Source: Streptomyces xylophagus (lineage in GTDB: Bacteria; Actinomycetota; Actinomycetes; Streptomycetales; Streptomycetaceae). From it: a DNA stretch of 64,000 nucleotides. The DNA lies in contig NZ_JNWO01000006.1 of assembly GCF_000716435.1 (NCBI RefSeq), positions 186,001 through 250,000 of the forward strand. Direction: 5' to 3'. The notes under the pieces were generated by a model. That model ran no database searches. It was not told the DNA's origin and worked only from the letters and a program-made list of their open reading frames with translations. Positions 8,817 to 18,267 of this stretch are shown piece by piece. A program made the translations under genes and the position numbers. Numbering within the stretch: position 1 is the first letter of the stretch; the number at the start of each line of letters is the position of its first letter.

Positions 8817-9967
8817 GAGGAACTGGCTCCCTGGGGTGCGGGGGACGGCGACGAGGTGGAGACCGCGGCCGCGTACACGTCCATGAGTTGGGCGGCGCTG
8901 CGGGTGATGCAGTAGTGGTGGGCGGCGTCCGGGGCGGTGCGCGGACGCGGACCCTGCGCGCGGGCCGCCGCCAGCGCGCGGGCGAAGACGTCGGGGCCGC
9001 CCTGGACGCGCCGGGCGGCGGCCGCGGCCTGCGGCGGCAGGTCCTCGATGGCGGGGCAGGAGGCGTAGAGCACGGGCAGCCCGGACGCCAGTCCTTCCAC
9101 GACGGCCAGGCCGAAGGCCTCCTCGGGCGAGGGTGAGGCCAGCAGGTCCATCGCGGCGGTGAGGGAGGGCAGGTCGGGGCCCGGGGTGCCGTCCGGTGTG
9201 TAGGGGCGTTCGCCGGTGAACAGCACCCGGTCGGCCACCCCGCAGTCGTGGGCCGTGCGGCGCAGGAGGTTCTCCTCGGGGCCGCCGCCGACCAGCAACA
9301 GCCAGTAGTCGGAGGGGAGTTGGGTGAGGGCGCGGATCAGGACGTCGAAGCGTTTGCCCGCCGCGAGGCGGCCGATGCCGCCGACGACGTACGCGCCCTC
9401 CGGCAGACCGAGGCGTTGGCGGGTGCGCAGTCGCTGGACCGGGTCGAAGCGGAAGCGGGCCAGGTCGATGCCGTTCGGGACCACTTCGATGCGCGGGCCC
9501 GGCACACCCCACTGCTTGAGGCGTTCGGCCACCGTGGGGGAGACGGCGACCGTGGAGCGGCCCAGGCGCTCGCTGGCGAGATACAGGGCGCGGACCCCGG
9601 CGCTGAGCCTGCGGCCCTCCATCTGCGAGTCGCCCAGGGAGTGTTCGGTGGCGACGACCGCCTTCACGCCCGCGACCCGGGCGGCGAGCCGGCCGTAGAC
9701 GCAGGCGCGGTAGAGGTGGGTGTGGACGAGGTCGTAGCCGCCGGTGCGGATGATTTTGACCAGGCGGGGGAGGGCGGCCAGGTCGCGGTTGCCGGTCATG
9801 CCGAGGTGGCGGACGCGCACTCCGTCGGCGGTGAGGCCGTCGGCGACCGCGCCCGGGTTGGTGAGCGTCACGACGTCGCAGTCGACCGGCAAGTGGCGGA
9901 TGAGCAGCCGCAGTTGCTGCTCGGCGCCGCCCACGCCGAGCCCGGTGATGATGTGCAGGGCCTTCAT
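8813..9967 (-). CDS. Glycosyltransferase family 4
   Basis: A 384-residue GT-B retaining glycosyltransferase. The acceptor lobe opens MKALHIITGLGVGGAEQQL. The donor lobe shows VVPNGIDLARFR, GGIGRLAAGKRFDVLI and the EEAFGLAVVEGLASGLPV nucleotide-sugar motif (E-x7-E). The ATG at 9967 overlaps the stop of the deacetylase gene. It would add a sugar from a nucleotide donor to the lipid-linked repeat unit; the sugar is not predictable. Confidence 0.88.
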   Translation of the reverse strand: MKALHIITGLGVGGAEQQLRLLIRHLPVDCDVVTLTNPGAVADGLTADGVRVRHLGMTGNRDLAALPRLVKIIRTGGYDLVHTHLYRACVYGRLAARVAGVKAVVATEHSLGDSQMEGRRLSAGVRALYLASERLGRSTVAVSPTVAERLKQWGVPGPRIEVVPNGIDLARFRFDPVQRLRTRQRLGLPEGAYVVGGIGRLAAGKRFDVLIRALTQLPSDYWLLLVGGGPEENLLRRTAHDCGVADRVLFTGERPYTPDGTPGPDLPSLTAAMDLLASPSPEEAFGLAVVEGLASGLPVLYASCPAIEDLPPQAAAAARRVQGGPDVFARALAAARAQGPRPRTAPDAAHHYCITRSAAQLMDVYAAAVSTSSPSPAPQGASSS

Positions 9968-10722
9968 GCGAGCCCCTCCACCGGGCGGCGGCGCAGGCGG
10001 TGCAGCCGGTACTTGAGGAAGAGGCGTACGGCGGTGTCGTTCTGGCCGATGTGGACGCGGGGGAGTGCGTGCACGCCGTTGAGGTCGCCGGGGTTGATGG
10101 CGCAGGCGTAGGTGTAACCGGCCGCGCGTACGGCGTCCATGGCACGGGTGTCGATCGTGCCGTAGGGGTAACAGAAGCCGTCGATAGGGGAGTTGAGCAA
10201 CTCCTGTAGCTGGGAACGGCTTTCGGCGACCTCGGCCTTCAAGGTGGCGTCGTCCGCCTTGGTGAGGTCGACGTGGGTCAGGCCGTGGGAGCCGATCTCC
10301 ACGCCCTCGGCGGCCGCGCGGCGGATGCCGTCCGCGGTGAGGAGCGGTTTGCGGGGGCCCAGCGGGTCCCAGGCGTTGTCGCCGCCGAGCCTGCCGGGGA
10401 GGACGAAGAGGGTGGCGCCGAAGTCCCGACGGGCCAGCAGGGGAAGGGCGTTGGCGACGAAGTCGGCGTAGCCGTCGTCGAAGGTGAGACCGACCAGGCC
10501 GTGGCCCTCGCCCCGGCCGCGGGCGGCCAGCAGGTCGGCCATGGACACGCCCCGCAGACCGCGCCTGTGCAGCCAACTCAGCTGCTGTTCAAGGCGGTCG
10601 GGGGTGACCGTGATGCGGTAGGGGTCGTCGGAGCAGTCGCCGACGGAGTGGTACATCGCCACCCACGGGACCGGGCCCGTGACGCGACTGCCGGTGGTCG
10701 GGGAATCAACGGGAGCGGCCAT
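9964..10722 (-). CDS. Polysaccharide deacetylase (NodB homology, CE4)
   Basis: A 252-residue carbohydrate esterase family 4 protein. The motif series is visible: LTFDDGYADF (motif 1, catalytic and metal Asp), GSHGLTHVDL (motif 2, the H-x3-H metal ligands) and CYPYG (motif 3). There is no signal peptide, so it probably acts in the cytoplasm or on precursors. It removes N- or O-acetyl groups from sugars. It overlaps the flippase gene by 17 bp and the glycosyltransferase by 4 bp. A partially deacetylated, cationic aminosugar polymer is a reasonable inference. Confidence 0.85.
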   Translation of the reverse strand: MAAPVDSPTTGSRVTGPVPWVAMYHSVGDCSDDPYRITVTPDRLEQQLSWLHRRGLRGVSMADLLAARGRGEGHGLVGLTFDDGYADFVANALPLLARRDFGATLFVLPGRLGGDNAWDPLGPRKPLLTADGIRRAAAEGVEIGSHGLTHVDLTKADDATLKAEVAESRSQLQELLNSPIDGFCYPYGTIDTRAMDAVRAAGYTYACAINPGDLNGVHALPRVHIGQNDTAVRLFLKYRLHRLRRRPVEGLA

Positions 10723-12436
10723 GGATGAGCCTTCGTGTGACGGAGCGGACGGATTCCAGTGCGGGGGCGAAACCCTGGGCGCCCAGGGCCCAGCCGAGCA
10801 GGGCGAAGACGACGGTGACGGTCGTGCAGCCGACCGTGAGACCGAGCAGCGGTGAGGGCATCGCGCGGGCGGCGAACGCCCCGGCGACCGTCGCGACCGC
10901 CGCCGCGCGCACCGGGCGGCTCAGCTCGACCAGGACGTGCCGGGTGCGGAGGGGGACACTGCGCGGGCCCGAACCGCAGAGCAGGAGTACGGCGGTGGTG
11001 GTGATGCCGGTGGCGTTGGCGATCGCGATGCCGGTGACGCCCCAGGGACCGACCGTCGAGGCGCCGATCCAGGAGGTCACGACGATGCCGGCGGCCATCG
11101 CGGCGACCGGGTACCAGGTGGGGCGGCCCGCCGAGAAGTAGGAGCGGACCAGGACGCCGACCAGGGTCTGGCCGAGCAGTCCGAGGGCGTACACGCGCAT
11201 GACGCCGGCCGTGGCGGCGGTGTCGTGGGCGGTGAACGCGCCCCGCTGGAAGAGGAGTTCGATGATCTGCGGGGCGCAGGCGATCACCGTGGCGGCGCCG
11301 AGCAGGACGAGGCAGGCTGCGAGCGCGAGGTCCCGCTCCACGCGGTTGCGGGCCTTCTCCGTGTCGCCCTCGGCGAGCGCCCGCGCGACCACCGGGAAGG
11401 TGACCGTGCACAGCATCAGCGAGAGCACCATCGGCATCTGCGCGACCTTCTGCGCGTAGTTCAGATGCGAGATGGCGCCGGCCGGGAGGTGGGAGGCGAG
11501 GAAGCGCTCGATCAGGACCTGGGACTGGCGGCAGAGGGCGAAGAGCAGCACGGTCGCCATCAGCGCGAAGTTCATCGGGCGGGCGGACTCGGTGGTCTCC
11601 GTGTCGGGTGACGCCGGTTTGTGACTCCTCAACTGACGTACCAGTGCGGGGAGTTGGGTCAGCACCATCAGGCAGCCGCCCGCCGCCACGCCGAGCGCCG
11701 CCGACCGTACGCCCCAGTGCGCGCCGAACGCGTACATCCCCGCGATGATGCCGATGTTGTACGCCACGTAGATCGCCGCCGGTGCCACGAAGCGGCGGTG
11801 GGCGCGGAGGGCCGCGCTGCAGTAGCCGGCGAGGCCGAAGCTCAGGACGCAGGTCGCGGTGATGCGGGTGCAGCTGACCGCCAGCGCGGGGTTGGGCAGG
11901 CCGGGGGCGAGGGCCTCGACCAGGTAGGGGGCTGCTGCGATGAACAGTGCCGATACCGCGATGAAAGCCAGGGTGAGGCGGGGGAGGGTGGCCTTTACCA
12001 GGGTGCGGACCGGGTCGCCGGGGGTGCCTTGCGCTCTGCGGGCCAGGGCCATGCTGAATGCGGGGATCAGGGCGAAGGCGAGGCCGTCCTCGATCAGGAG
12101 GGTGGCGGCGAACTCGGGGATTGTCCAGGCGACGAGGAAGGCGTCGGTTTCGCTGCCGGCGCCGAAGAGGCGGGCGAGGGCCTGGTCTCTGGCGAGGCCC
12201 AGGAGGGAGCCGGTGATTGACAGAACGGCGGTGATTAGTGCGGCTTTTGCCAGGAAGCGGCGGGATTCGGGGGCCTGGGTTTGTTCTGGCGAGGGGGCTG
12301 GGATCAGGGGTGGTTCGGTTGGTTGTCGGGTGCTGCGCCGTGGGGGCTGGTCGCGCCCCGCGGCGGAGCCGCTGATCGATACAGCCCCGCGCCCCTTAAA
12401 AGCTTCGTCCTGCTCGGTGTTGCCCGTCACCGTCAT
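10706..12436 (-). CDS. MurJ/MviN-like lipid-linked oligosaccharide flippase
   Basis: A 576-residue polytopic membrane protein of the MOP superfamily with about 14 helices. A disordered N-terminal tail (about 1-60) precedes KAALITAVLSITGSLLGLAR and TDAFLVAWTIPEF, typical of MurJ/MviN. The ATG at 12436 overlaps the ligase/polymerase stop (ATGA). In this operon it would flip undecaprenyl-linked repeat units outward, replacing Wzx. The main chromosomal MurJ of streptomycetes normally lies elsewhere, so a dedicated paralogue is inferred. Confidence 0.82.
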   Translation of the reverse strand: MTVTGNTEQDEAFKGRGAVSISGSAAGRDQPPRRSTRQPTEPPLIPAPSPEQTQAPESRRFLAKAALITAVLSITGSLLGLARDQALARLFGAGSETDAFLVAWTIPEFAATLLIEDGLAFALIPAFSMALARRAQGTPGDPVRTLVKATLPRLTLAFIAVSALFIAAAPYLVEALAPGLPNPALAVSCTRITATCVLSFGLAGYCSAALRAHRRFVAPAAIYVAYNIGIIAGMYAFGAHWGVRSAALGVAAGGCLMVLTQLPALVRQLRSHKPASPDTETTESARPMNFALMATVLLFALCRQSQVLIERFLASHLPAGAISHLNYAQKVAQMPMVLSLMLCTVTFPVVARALAEGDTEKARNRVERDLALAACLVLLGAATVIACAPQIIELLFQRGAFTAHDTAATAGVMRVYALGLLGQTLVGVLVRSYFSAGRPTWYPVAAMAAGIVVTSWIGASTVGPWGVTGIAIANATGITTTAVLLLCGSGPRSVPLRTRHVLVELSRPVRAAAVATVAGAFAARAMPSPLLGLTVGCTTVTVVFALLGWALGAQGFAPALESVRSVTRRLIHGRSR

Positions 12437-13773
12437 TGGGCCATGGCCCCTTCGGCGGTCGCTCGCACCGGAGTTGCCGCCGTCAGCCGCTCCTCCTCGT
12501 TCGCGCCCACCAATGACCACGATGCCGCCACGCCGAAGACCACCGCCGTCAGGACCGTCGACGGGCCGCCGATGTCGGCGTACATGAAGTCGATCAACTG
12601 CCAGATGAGGAGTCCGGCGGAGACCAACGCGCAGTCCAGGCCCGGGAGTCCGGCGCGGTGGGTGCGGAAGAGGCCGCGCAGTGCGCACACCAGCAGGGAC
12701 AGCCAGCTGCCGGCCAGGGTGAGGAGGCCGATGAGGCCCTGTTCGCTGAGGACCAGGAGGTACATGTTGTGGGGGGAGAGCAGGGGCTGCTTGAGAAAGG
12801 CCGCGCCTGCGCCCTCGGTGTCGCTGCCTGAGGACAGGGCCAACGAGGCGTTGCCGTCGCGGTGTTCGGGGAAGCCCTTCAATCCGACGCCGGTCAGGGG
12901 GTGTTCGCGCCACATCGCGGTGGCCGCCGCCCACATCGTGTAGCGGTCGGTCACCGACTGGTCCGGTGCGTCGGTGACTTGGGTGATGCTGCTGATCCGC
13001 TCCTGGAGCATCGCCGAGCCGACGCCGAAGCCGCCGACCAGGACGACGCCTGCCGCCGTTACGGCCGCGGCCACCTTCAGGGCGCGTCGCAGTCCCGCCA
13101 GTGCCAGTTGCAGCGCGCAGGTCGCCGCCGTCGCGATCCAGGCGCCCCGGCTGAAGGACAGGGCCAGCGGCAGCAACAGGGCGAACGTGCAGCCTACCGC
13201 AACTGCCCGCTGCCGTACGTCATTTCGGCCCAGGCCCAGTGCCAGCGCGAGCGCGCAGATCAGACCGAAGGACACGACCGTCGCCATGCCCATCACGTCG
13301 GTCGGTCCGAAGGTGCCGACGGCGCGGATCTCCTCGCCCTGGTACGAGGCGCCGGTCCCGGTGACGTACTGCTTGATGCCGATCGCGCCCTGCCACAGGG
13401 CGAGTCCGACGAAGGACCAGGCCAGCAGGCGGAAATCGCGTCGGTCGCGGATCAGGAGGACCACGGCCGCCGGGACCAGCACGAAGATCTGGAGGTAGCG
13501 GCCGAGGCCGCTGAGGCCCGCGCCCGGCGAGGACGCGCCCATGGCGGCGATCGACAGGCCGAGCACCGGAAGTCCCATGACCGCTACGGCCGTTGGGGTC
13601 AGGGGGCGTTGCCGGTCGCGCAGCAGCCGGATACCGCAGTACAGCACCACCAGCCCGGAGACCGCGTCGGCCGGGCCCGCGCCGCCCGCGCCCGGGGCGA
13701 GCGGCAGGCCGAGCAGGGCGATCACGGCGATGACCGGCAGGACCGGGGCGAACGTGCGCAGGCGGTGGTTCAC
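12433..13773 (-). CDS. O-antigen ligase / Wzy-type polymerase-like membrane protein
   Basis: A 446-residue polytopic membrane protein of the O-antigen ligase superfamily, with about 11-12 helices. A large extracytoplasmic loop holds REHPLTGVGLKGFPE and SPHNMYLLVLSEQGLIG, the latter containing the conserved H-N of WaaL/Wzy proteins. It starts at GTG 13773, only 3 bp from the sugar-transferase stop. It would polymerise or transfer the flipped repeat units outside the membrane. Confidence 0.8.
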   Translation of the reverse strand: MNHRLRTFAPVLPVIAVIALLGLPLAPGAGGAGPADAVSGLVVLYCGIRLLRDRQRPLTPTAVAVMGLPVLGLSIAAMGASSPGAGLSGLGRYLQIFVLVPAAVVLLIRDRRDFRLLAWSFVGLALWQGAIGIKQYVTGTGASYQGEEIRAVGTFGPTDVMGMATVVSFGLICALALALGLGRNDVRQRAVAVGCTFALLLPLALSFSRGAWIATAATCALQLALAGLRRALKVAAAVTAAGVVLVGGFGVGSAMLQERISSITQVTDAPDQSVTDRYTMWAAATAMWREHPLTGVGLKGFPEHRDGNASLALSSGSDTEGAGAAFLKQPLLSPHNMYLLVLSEQGLIGLLTLAGSWLSLLVCALRGLFRTHRAGLPGLDCALVSAGLLIWQLIDFMYADIGGPSTVLTAVVFGVAASWSLVGANEEERLTAATPVRATAEGAMAQ

Positions 13774-13776
13774 GGC

Positions 13777-15198
13777 TCAGCTCCCCGTCGGACGTACGAG
13801 CGCGGCGGCGGTGCGGGCCAGGATGCAGATGTCCTGCCACAGCGACCAGTTGTCGATGTACGCGTTGTCGAACCGGCAGCGGTCCTCGATCGAGGTGTCG
13901 CCGCGCAGCCCGTGGATCTGGGCGAGGCCGGTGATACCGGTCTGCATCCGGTGGCGGGCCGCGTAGCCGGGGTAGGTCTGGCTGAACTTCGCGACGAAGT
14001 AAGGGCGTTCGGGGCGCGGGCCGACCAGGCTCATGTCGCCCCGGAAGACGTTCCACAGCTGGAGCAGCTCGTCCAGCGAGGTCTGGCGCAGGAAGCGGCA
14101 GAAGCGGCTCATCTCCAGCTCGCCCGCGACGCTCCAGCGGGTCGCCGCCTCGTGCTCGTCGACCGGGCGGTGGGTGCGGAACTTGAGGAGTGTGAAGGGG
14201 CGGCCGTCCTTGCCGATGCGCTCCTGGCGGAAGACGACGCCGGGTCCGTCGGTGAGGCGGAGGACCGCGGCACACATCAGCAGCAGCGGGCTGACCGTCA
14301 GCAGCAGCGTCCCGGACACCAGCACGTCCAGCGCCCGCTTGCCGGAGCTGCCCGGTCGCCGTGACCCCAACTCCAGCCGCCTGCAGGCGAATCCGGCGAG
14401 CTGGTCGCGCATCTCGTACGAGGGCGACTCAGCGTCGACCTCCCAGACCACGCAGCCCGACTCCGCCAACGCCCGCAGCAGCGGCCCGCGTTCGGACCGC
14501 ACGGAGGGATGCACGGTGAGGACGGCCCGGACGCCGTTCTGGATGAGGGCGCGTTCGACCTCCTCGCCGGTGGTCAGTACGGGCAGGCCCTCGGTGCCGT
14601 CCGGGTGGTCGGCGACGATCCCGACCGGCTCGACCCCGCACTTCGGGTGCCGCAGTACGGCCGCCGCCACGCGCTGGGCGGTCGTCGCCGGGCCGATCAC
14701 CAGGGCGGTGCGGGGGCGGCTGAGCAGGGCCTTGCGGCGGCGCCGGTGGACCACGCCGCGTGCCACGCAACTGGCCGCCGTCTGCAGGGCGAAGCCCAGG
14801 AGCAGGGTGCGTGCGGACAGCGCGCGGTCGGGGTCGTAGGCCGCCGTGAGGGTGCCGAGCGCGAGCCAGGCGACGGCGATCCGGCCGCAGACGGTGGGCA
14901 GTTCGTCGAGGACGCGCGGTACGGCCCGGGGGAGGTGCGGGCGCAGCAGTATCGAACCGGCAATCAGCAACGCCACCAGGAGCGGCCTGCGCTGGCCGGC
15001 GGTCAGCGCGAGCGCGCCCAGCAGGGCGGCGGAGAGGTCCGCGCCGAGCAGCGGCAGCGGCGAGGTCGGTCGCGCGGGCGGGCGGCGGACCGGGAACCGG
15101 AAACCGCCGCCGGTGCGGCGGGGGATGACCGAGACGTTCGAGAACCCGTGGTCCCGTGGCTGTCCGCCGGGGGAGGGGACGGTGCTTTCCGCAGTCAC
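13777..15198 (-). CDS. Polyprenyl-phosphate sugar-1-phosphate transferase (WcaJ/WbaP family)
   Basis: A 473-residue initiating transferase. An N-terminal multi-helix part (about 45-150) and a CoA-binding-like domain precede the catalytic part: KRALDVLVSGTLLL, then LLKFRTHRP, FLRQTSLDELLQLWNVFRGD, MSLVGPRPERPYFV and TGITGLAQIHGLRGD, all hallmarks of the bacterial sugar transferase family. GTG 15198 is chosen since it overlaps the preceding stop (GTGA). It would load the first sugar phosphate on undecaprenyl phosphate and so starts the repeat unit. Confidence 0.88.
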   Translation of the reverse strand: MTAESTVPSPGGQPRDHGFSNVSVIPRRTGGGFRFPVRRPPARPTSPLPLLGADLSAALLGALALTAGQRRPLLVALLIAGSILLRPHLPRAVPRVLDELPTVCGRIAVAWLALGTLTAAYDPDRALSARTLLLGFALQTAASCVARGVVHRRRRKALLSRPRTALVIGPATTAQRVAAAVLRHPKCGVEPVGIVADHPDGTEGLPVLTTGEEVERALIQNGVRAVLTVHPSVRSERGPLLRALAESGCVVWEVDAESPSYEMRDQLAGFACRRLELGSRRPGSSGKRALDVLVSGTLLLTVSPLLLMCAAVLRLTDGPGVVFRQERIGKDGRPFTLLKFRTHRPVDEHEAATRWSVAGELEMSRFCRFLRQTSLDELLQLWNVFRGDMSLVGPRPERPYFVAKFSQTYPGYAARHRMQTGITGLAQIHGLRGDTSIEDRCRFDNAYIDNWSLWQDICILARTAAALVRPTGS

Positions 15199-16370
15199 GA
15201 GTGGATGGACTCCCTGCACTCGGTGGGCACGACGGGTTTGCCGCCGAGCAGTTCGCGATAGACCTCCGCGACCGCTCCGGCGGTGTGCCGCATGTCGTGC
15301 GTGGACTGGACGTACCGGCGCCCCTGATGGCCGAGGGACTCACGCAGCAGCGGGTCGAGCAGCAGCTCGGCGACGGCCCCGGACAGCACCGCCGGGTTCT
15401 CGGCCGGGACCAGGCAGCGGGGGGCGAGGGCGGGGGGCAGGCTCTCGCGGGCGCCCGCGACATCCGTGACGACGACGGGCCGCCCGCAGGCCATCGCCTC
15501 CAGGGGTGCGAGCGCCATGCCCTCCCAGCGCGAGGGCAGGACCACCAGGTCGGCGGCCTGGTACCAGGGCAGGGGATCGGCGACGGCCCCCGCGAACAGC
15601 ACGGAATCCGGGGCGAGTTGACGCAGCGCGGCCCGGTCGGGCCCGTCGCCGACGAGCACCAGCCGCGCCTTCGGTACCCGCCGGAGGACCGCGTCCCACG
15701 CCGTCAGCAGGACGTCCTGGCCCTTCTGCCGGCACAGCCGCCCCACGCACACCACCAGCGGCGCCGCCGGATCGACCCCGGCGAGCTGCTCGATCCCGGC
15801 CCGTACGGTGTCCACGGCGGCCGGGTGGAAGCGCTCGGCGTCGATCCCGTTGGGGATCACGCTCCAGCGGCCCCGGACACCGGCCCGCAGTCCGGTCGTC
15901 CGCTCGGCCTCGCTCACGCACACCGTGCGGGTGGCCCACCGCGCACCCCACCGCTCCCAGCCGACGGCGAGCGCGGCGGTGACCCCGCCGACCGCCTCGA
16001 ACGACCAGGCGTGCGGCTGGAACAGGGTCGGAATCCGCCCCCGCACGGCGAGCCGCCCGGCCAGCCCGGCCTTCGCGCTGTGCGCGTGCACCAGATCGGG
16101 CCGCACCTCTTCGACCAACCGGGCGAGCCGCCGTACCTCGGAGACGAGCGCGGGACCCGGCGACCGGGTCGCCTCCCACAGCCGTACGTCGGCGCCGAGC
16201 GCCCGGACCCCGTCCGCGAGGCTGCCGCCGTCGGGGCAGGCGACCGTGACGTCCAGGCCGGACGCGAGCTGGGCCCGCGTCAGATCCGTGACGACACGGG
16301 CGACCCCGCCGTCCACGGGCTGGGCGAGGTGCAGGACCCGTGGCCGATGGTCGGTTGCTGGCTGGTGCAT
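15195..16370 (-). CDS. Glycosyltransferase family 4, first gene of the polysaccharide operon
   Basis: A 391-residue GT-B glycosyltransferase: LAQPVDGGVARVVTDLTRAQ near the N-terminus, HAHSAKAGLAGRL, VIPNGIDAERF, VVCVGRLCRQKGQDVL, and the EGMALAPLEAMACGRPVV donor motif. It starts at ATG 16370; 54 bp separate it from the secreted protein gene upstream, which may share its transcript. All genes from here to 7084 run the same way with overlaps or a 3-bp gap. Confidence 0.88.
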   Translation of the reverse strand: MHQPATDHRPRVLHLAQPVDGGVARVVTDLTRAQLASGLDVTVACPDGGSLADGVRALGADVRLWEATRSPGPALVSEVRRLARLVEEVRPDLVHAHSAKAGLAGRLAVRGRIPTLFQPHAWSFEAVGGVTAALAVGWERWGARWATRTVCVSEAERTTGLRAGVRGRWSVIPNGIDAERFHPAAVDTVRAGIEQLAGVDPAAPLVVCVGRLCRQKGQDVLLTAWDAVLRRVPKARLVLVGDGPDRAALRQLAPDSVLFAGAVADPLPWYQAADLVVLPSRWEGMALAPLEAMACGRPVVVTDVAGARESLPPALAPRCLVPAENPAVLSGAVAELLLDPLLRESLGHQGRRYVQSTHDMRHTAGAVAEVYRELLGGKPVVPTECRESIHS

Positions 16371-16424
16371 TGCGCGGTTTCCTCGCTCACGGGTGGCGCT
16401 CGGGACTGCGGGCGGGAACGCGCG

Positions 16425-17501
16425 TCACTGCTGGGCGTCGACGGCGACGAAGAGCGCCCCGAACCACGCCGCGTCCCGCTGGGAAACGAGCCGGAAGGCC
16501 AGCTGGTCACCGCCCGGCCGCAGCGCCTTGCCGAGATCGAACACATCGGAGTCGTAGCCGAGCGTGTTCGCATACGCGGGCGCACGCTCCGAAGGCGCCG
16601 CCCCCGGGTCGCTGATCGTGGAATTCAGCACATCGTCATGGGGATTGGCGCCGTCACCGAGCGCGGTGGCGTTCGTACGACCGGTCGAGAGCGTGAGCGA
16701 ATCTCCGGTGCGGCCGCGATCCCCGTTGTACGCCACCACGCCCGCGCGTCCCCCGGCGTGCGCGGGCGTGTGCAGCCCGCGCAGTCGGATCTCCGCGCCG
16801 GTCCGGGAGTCCAGCGCGTCGAAGCCGTCCCACAACTCCAGTCGGCGCAACGGCTCCTGCGGCTTCTCGTACGCCACGACGAGCGTCCAGCCGCCCCACG
16901 CCCCGGCCGCCGACCTCCCCATCGCCGTGTTGACCTGGGCCACGGTGTAGAGACCCGAACCACTCTCCTGGACCAGCCCGGTGACATCCGCCGAGGCCTG
17001 GAACGCGTCCGCGCCGCCCGCCACCCGGTGCCCGACGACCGTGTCCGCGAGCACCGCCTTGTACTCGCCGCCGGGCTCCGCGATCAGCACCCGCCCGTTG
17101 TCCGCGGGCGGCTTCTGCTCGCCCACCCGGAGGTTCCCGCCCCAGTACAGGCGTGCGTACGTGGCCCGGGCGCCCTCGGGCAACCGGACCTCGGCGCGGG
17201 AGGAGTTGTACGTGTTGGGGTCGCGGTCGACGTCGACGTAGAACATGTCGAAGTCGCCGTTGGCCGCACTCTGTCCCTCGCGTACGGCCGGGCAGGCGGC
17301 CGAGTCCGCGCGGCAGCTGATGGAGGTGTTGGCCGCGCGGACCATGCCGCCGTGCTGGAGCGCGTGAAAGCGCTGGGCGAGGGGGACGCGCTCGGCCTCG
17401 GCGGGGGCGGACGCTCCGGAGGCGGCCGGGGCCCAGATCGTGACGAGGGCCAGGGCGCCCGTCGACGCCCGGCGCAGCAGCGGACCCAGGGAATTGCGCA
17501 T
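16425..17501 (-). CDS. Secreted protein of unknown function
   Basis: A 358-residue exported protein: signal peptide MRNSLGPLLRRASTGALALV to about residue 32, then a globular, mostly beta-predicted region with YVDVDRDPNTYNSS, ARLYWGGNLR and WGGWTLVVAYEKP. Two cysteines near residues 62 and 69 could form a small disulfide. I recognise no catalytic motif. The ATG at 17501 is preferred because it starts the signal sequence, although the ribosome site is weak. It lies directly upstream of the polysaccharide operon, so a wall or polymer-associated role is possible. Confidence 0.7.
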   Translation of the reverse strand: MRNSLGPLLRRASTGALALVTIWAPAASGASAPAEAERVPLAQRFHALQHGGMVRAANTSISCRADSAACPAVREGQSAANGDFDMFYVDVDRDPNTYNSSRAEVRLPEGARATYARLYWGGNLRVGEQKPPADNGRVLIAEPGGEYKAVLADTVVGHRVAGGADAFQASADVTGLVQESGSGLYTVAQVNTAMGRSAAGAWGGWTLVVAYEKPQEPLRRLELWDGFDALDSRTGAEIRLRGLHTPAHAGGRAGVVAYNGDRGRTGDSLTLSTGRTNATALGDGANPHDDVLNSTISDPGAAPSERAPAYANTLGYDSDVFDLGKALRPGGDQLAFRLVSQRDAAWFGALFVAVDAQQ

Positions 17502-17755
17502 GACCGGAGATGCCCTTTCGAGAAGTACGGCCCCTATATGCGATTTGCTGGCTATAGGGGTACTTCGGGAGGTGCGCAACTCTAGTGGCTATCCGTATTA
17601 ATCCGGCGAAACGTGACAAGTGTGTCGGAATGGTGAAGTTCGGCCCTGTGGGACATCACCCCATTGGCGGCACAACCCCCGTGGGCGTCGCGCGTTGACA
17701 CAGCGCCGGGCATCCCCGCCCGGATGTTTGTTTCAACCCCAAGGAGCACCTCTCC

Positions 17756-17995
17756 ATGTCGCGTATCGCGAAGGGCCTGGTCCTGACCTCCGTTGCCGCC
17801 GCCGCCATGGCGGGCACCGCCGGCATCGCCGCCGCCGACAGCGACGCGCACGGCGCCGCCGCCCACTCCCCGGGCGTGCTGTCGGGCAACGTCGTCCAGG
17901 TTCCGGTTCACATCCCGGTCAACGTCTGCGGCAACACCGTCAACGTCATCGGCCTGCTGAACCCCGCGTTCGGCAACGAGTGCGTCAACGACTGA
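17756..17995 (+). CDS. Short chaplin
   Basis: Secreted 79-residue chaplin: MSRIAKGLVLTSVAAAAMAG signal peptide, then one chaplin domain with HSPGVLSGN, VVQVPVHIPVNVCGN, VNVIGLLNPAFGNEC and a VND end. AAGGAGC precedes the ATG. It is monocistronic with its own hairpin terminator. It is closest in plan to ChpE/ChpH-type short chaplins; a letter cannot be assigned. Confidence 0.92.
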   Translation: MSRIAKGLVLTSVAAAAMAGTAGIAAADSDAHGAAAHSPGVLSGNVVQVPVHIPVNVCGNTVNVIGLLNPAFGNECVND

Positions 17996-18016
17996 CGTCC
18001 GCGCGCATCCCTTCGG

Positions 18017-18057
18017 CCGGCCGTTTCCCCGTGGTGTTTCCGCGGGGGGACGGCCGG
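18017..18057 (+). terminator. Hairpin terminator after short chaplin
   Basis: CCGGCCGT pairs with ACGGCCGG, with further G-C pairing inside, 19 bp after the chaplin stop codon. Confidence 0.65.
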
Positions 18058-18267
18058 TTGGCGTTGGGGGTGGTGTCGAGGGGCGTTGCCCCGAATGGGC
18101 GGTAGCGGTGCCGGTCCGGCGGTCCGGTCTTGACATGGCCCTCACCAGGCACGACGTCGACCGTACGGCTGACGGAGGGTCACCCGGCGCGATCGACCGG
18201 TTGCAGATGGTGGTGAGCGCTTTCACGGTGGGCTCAAGATCCGAAGCACCACCGAAAGGAACACCCC

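Noticed and set aside
15156..17585. 809-codon plus-strand frame across glycosyltransferase and secreted protein genes
   Set aside because: It is antisense to genes with clear motifs and its own product is low-complexity Arg/Gly/Asp-rich with no recognisable domain.
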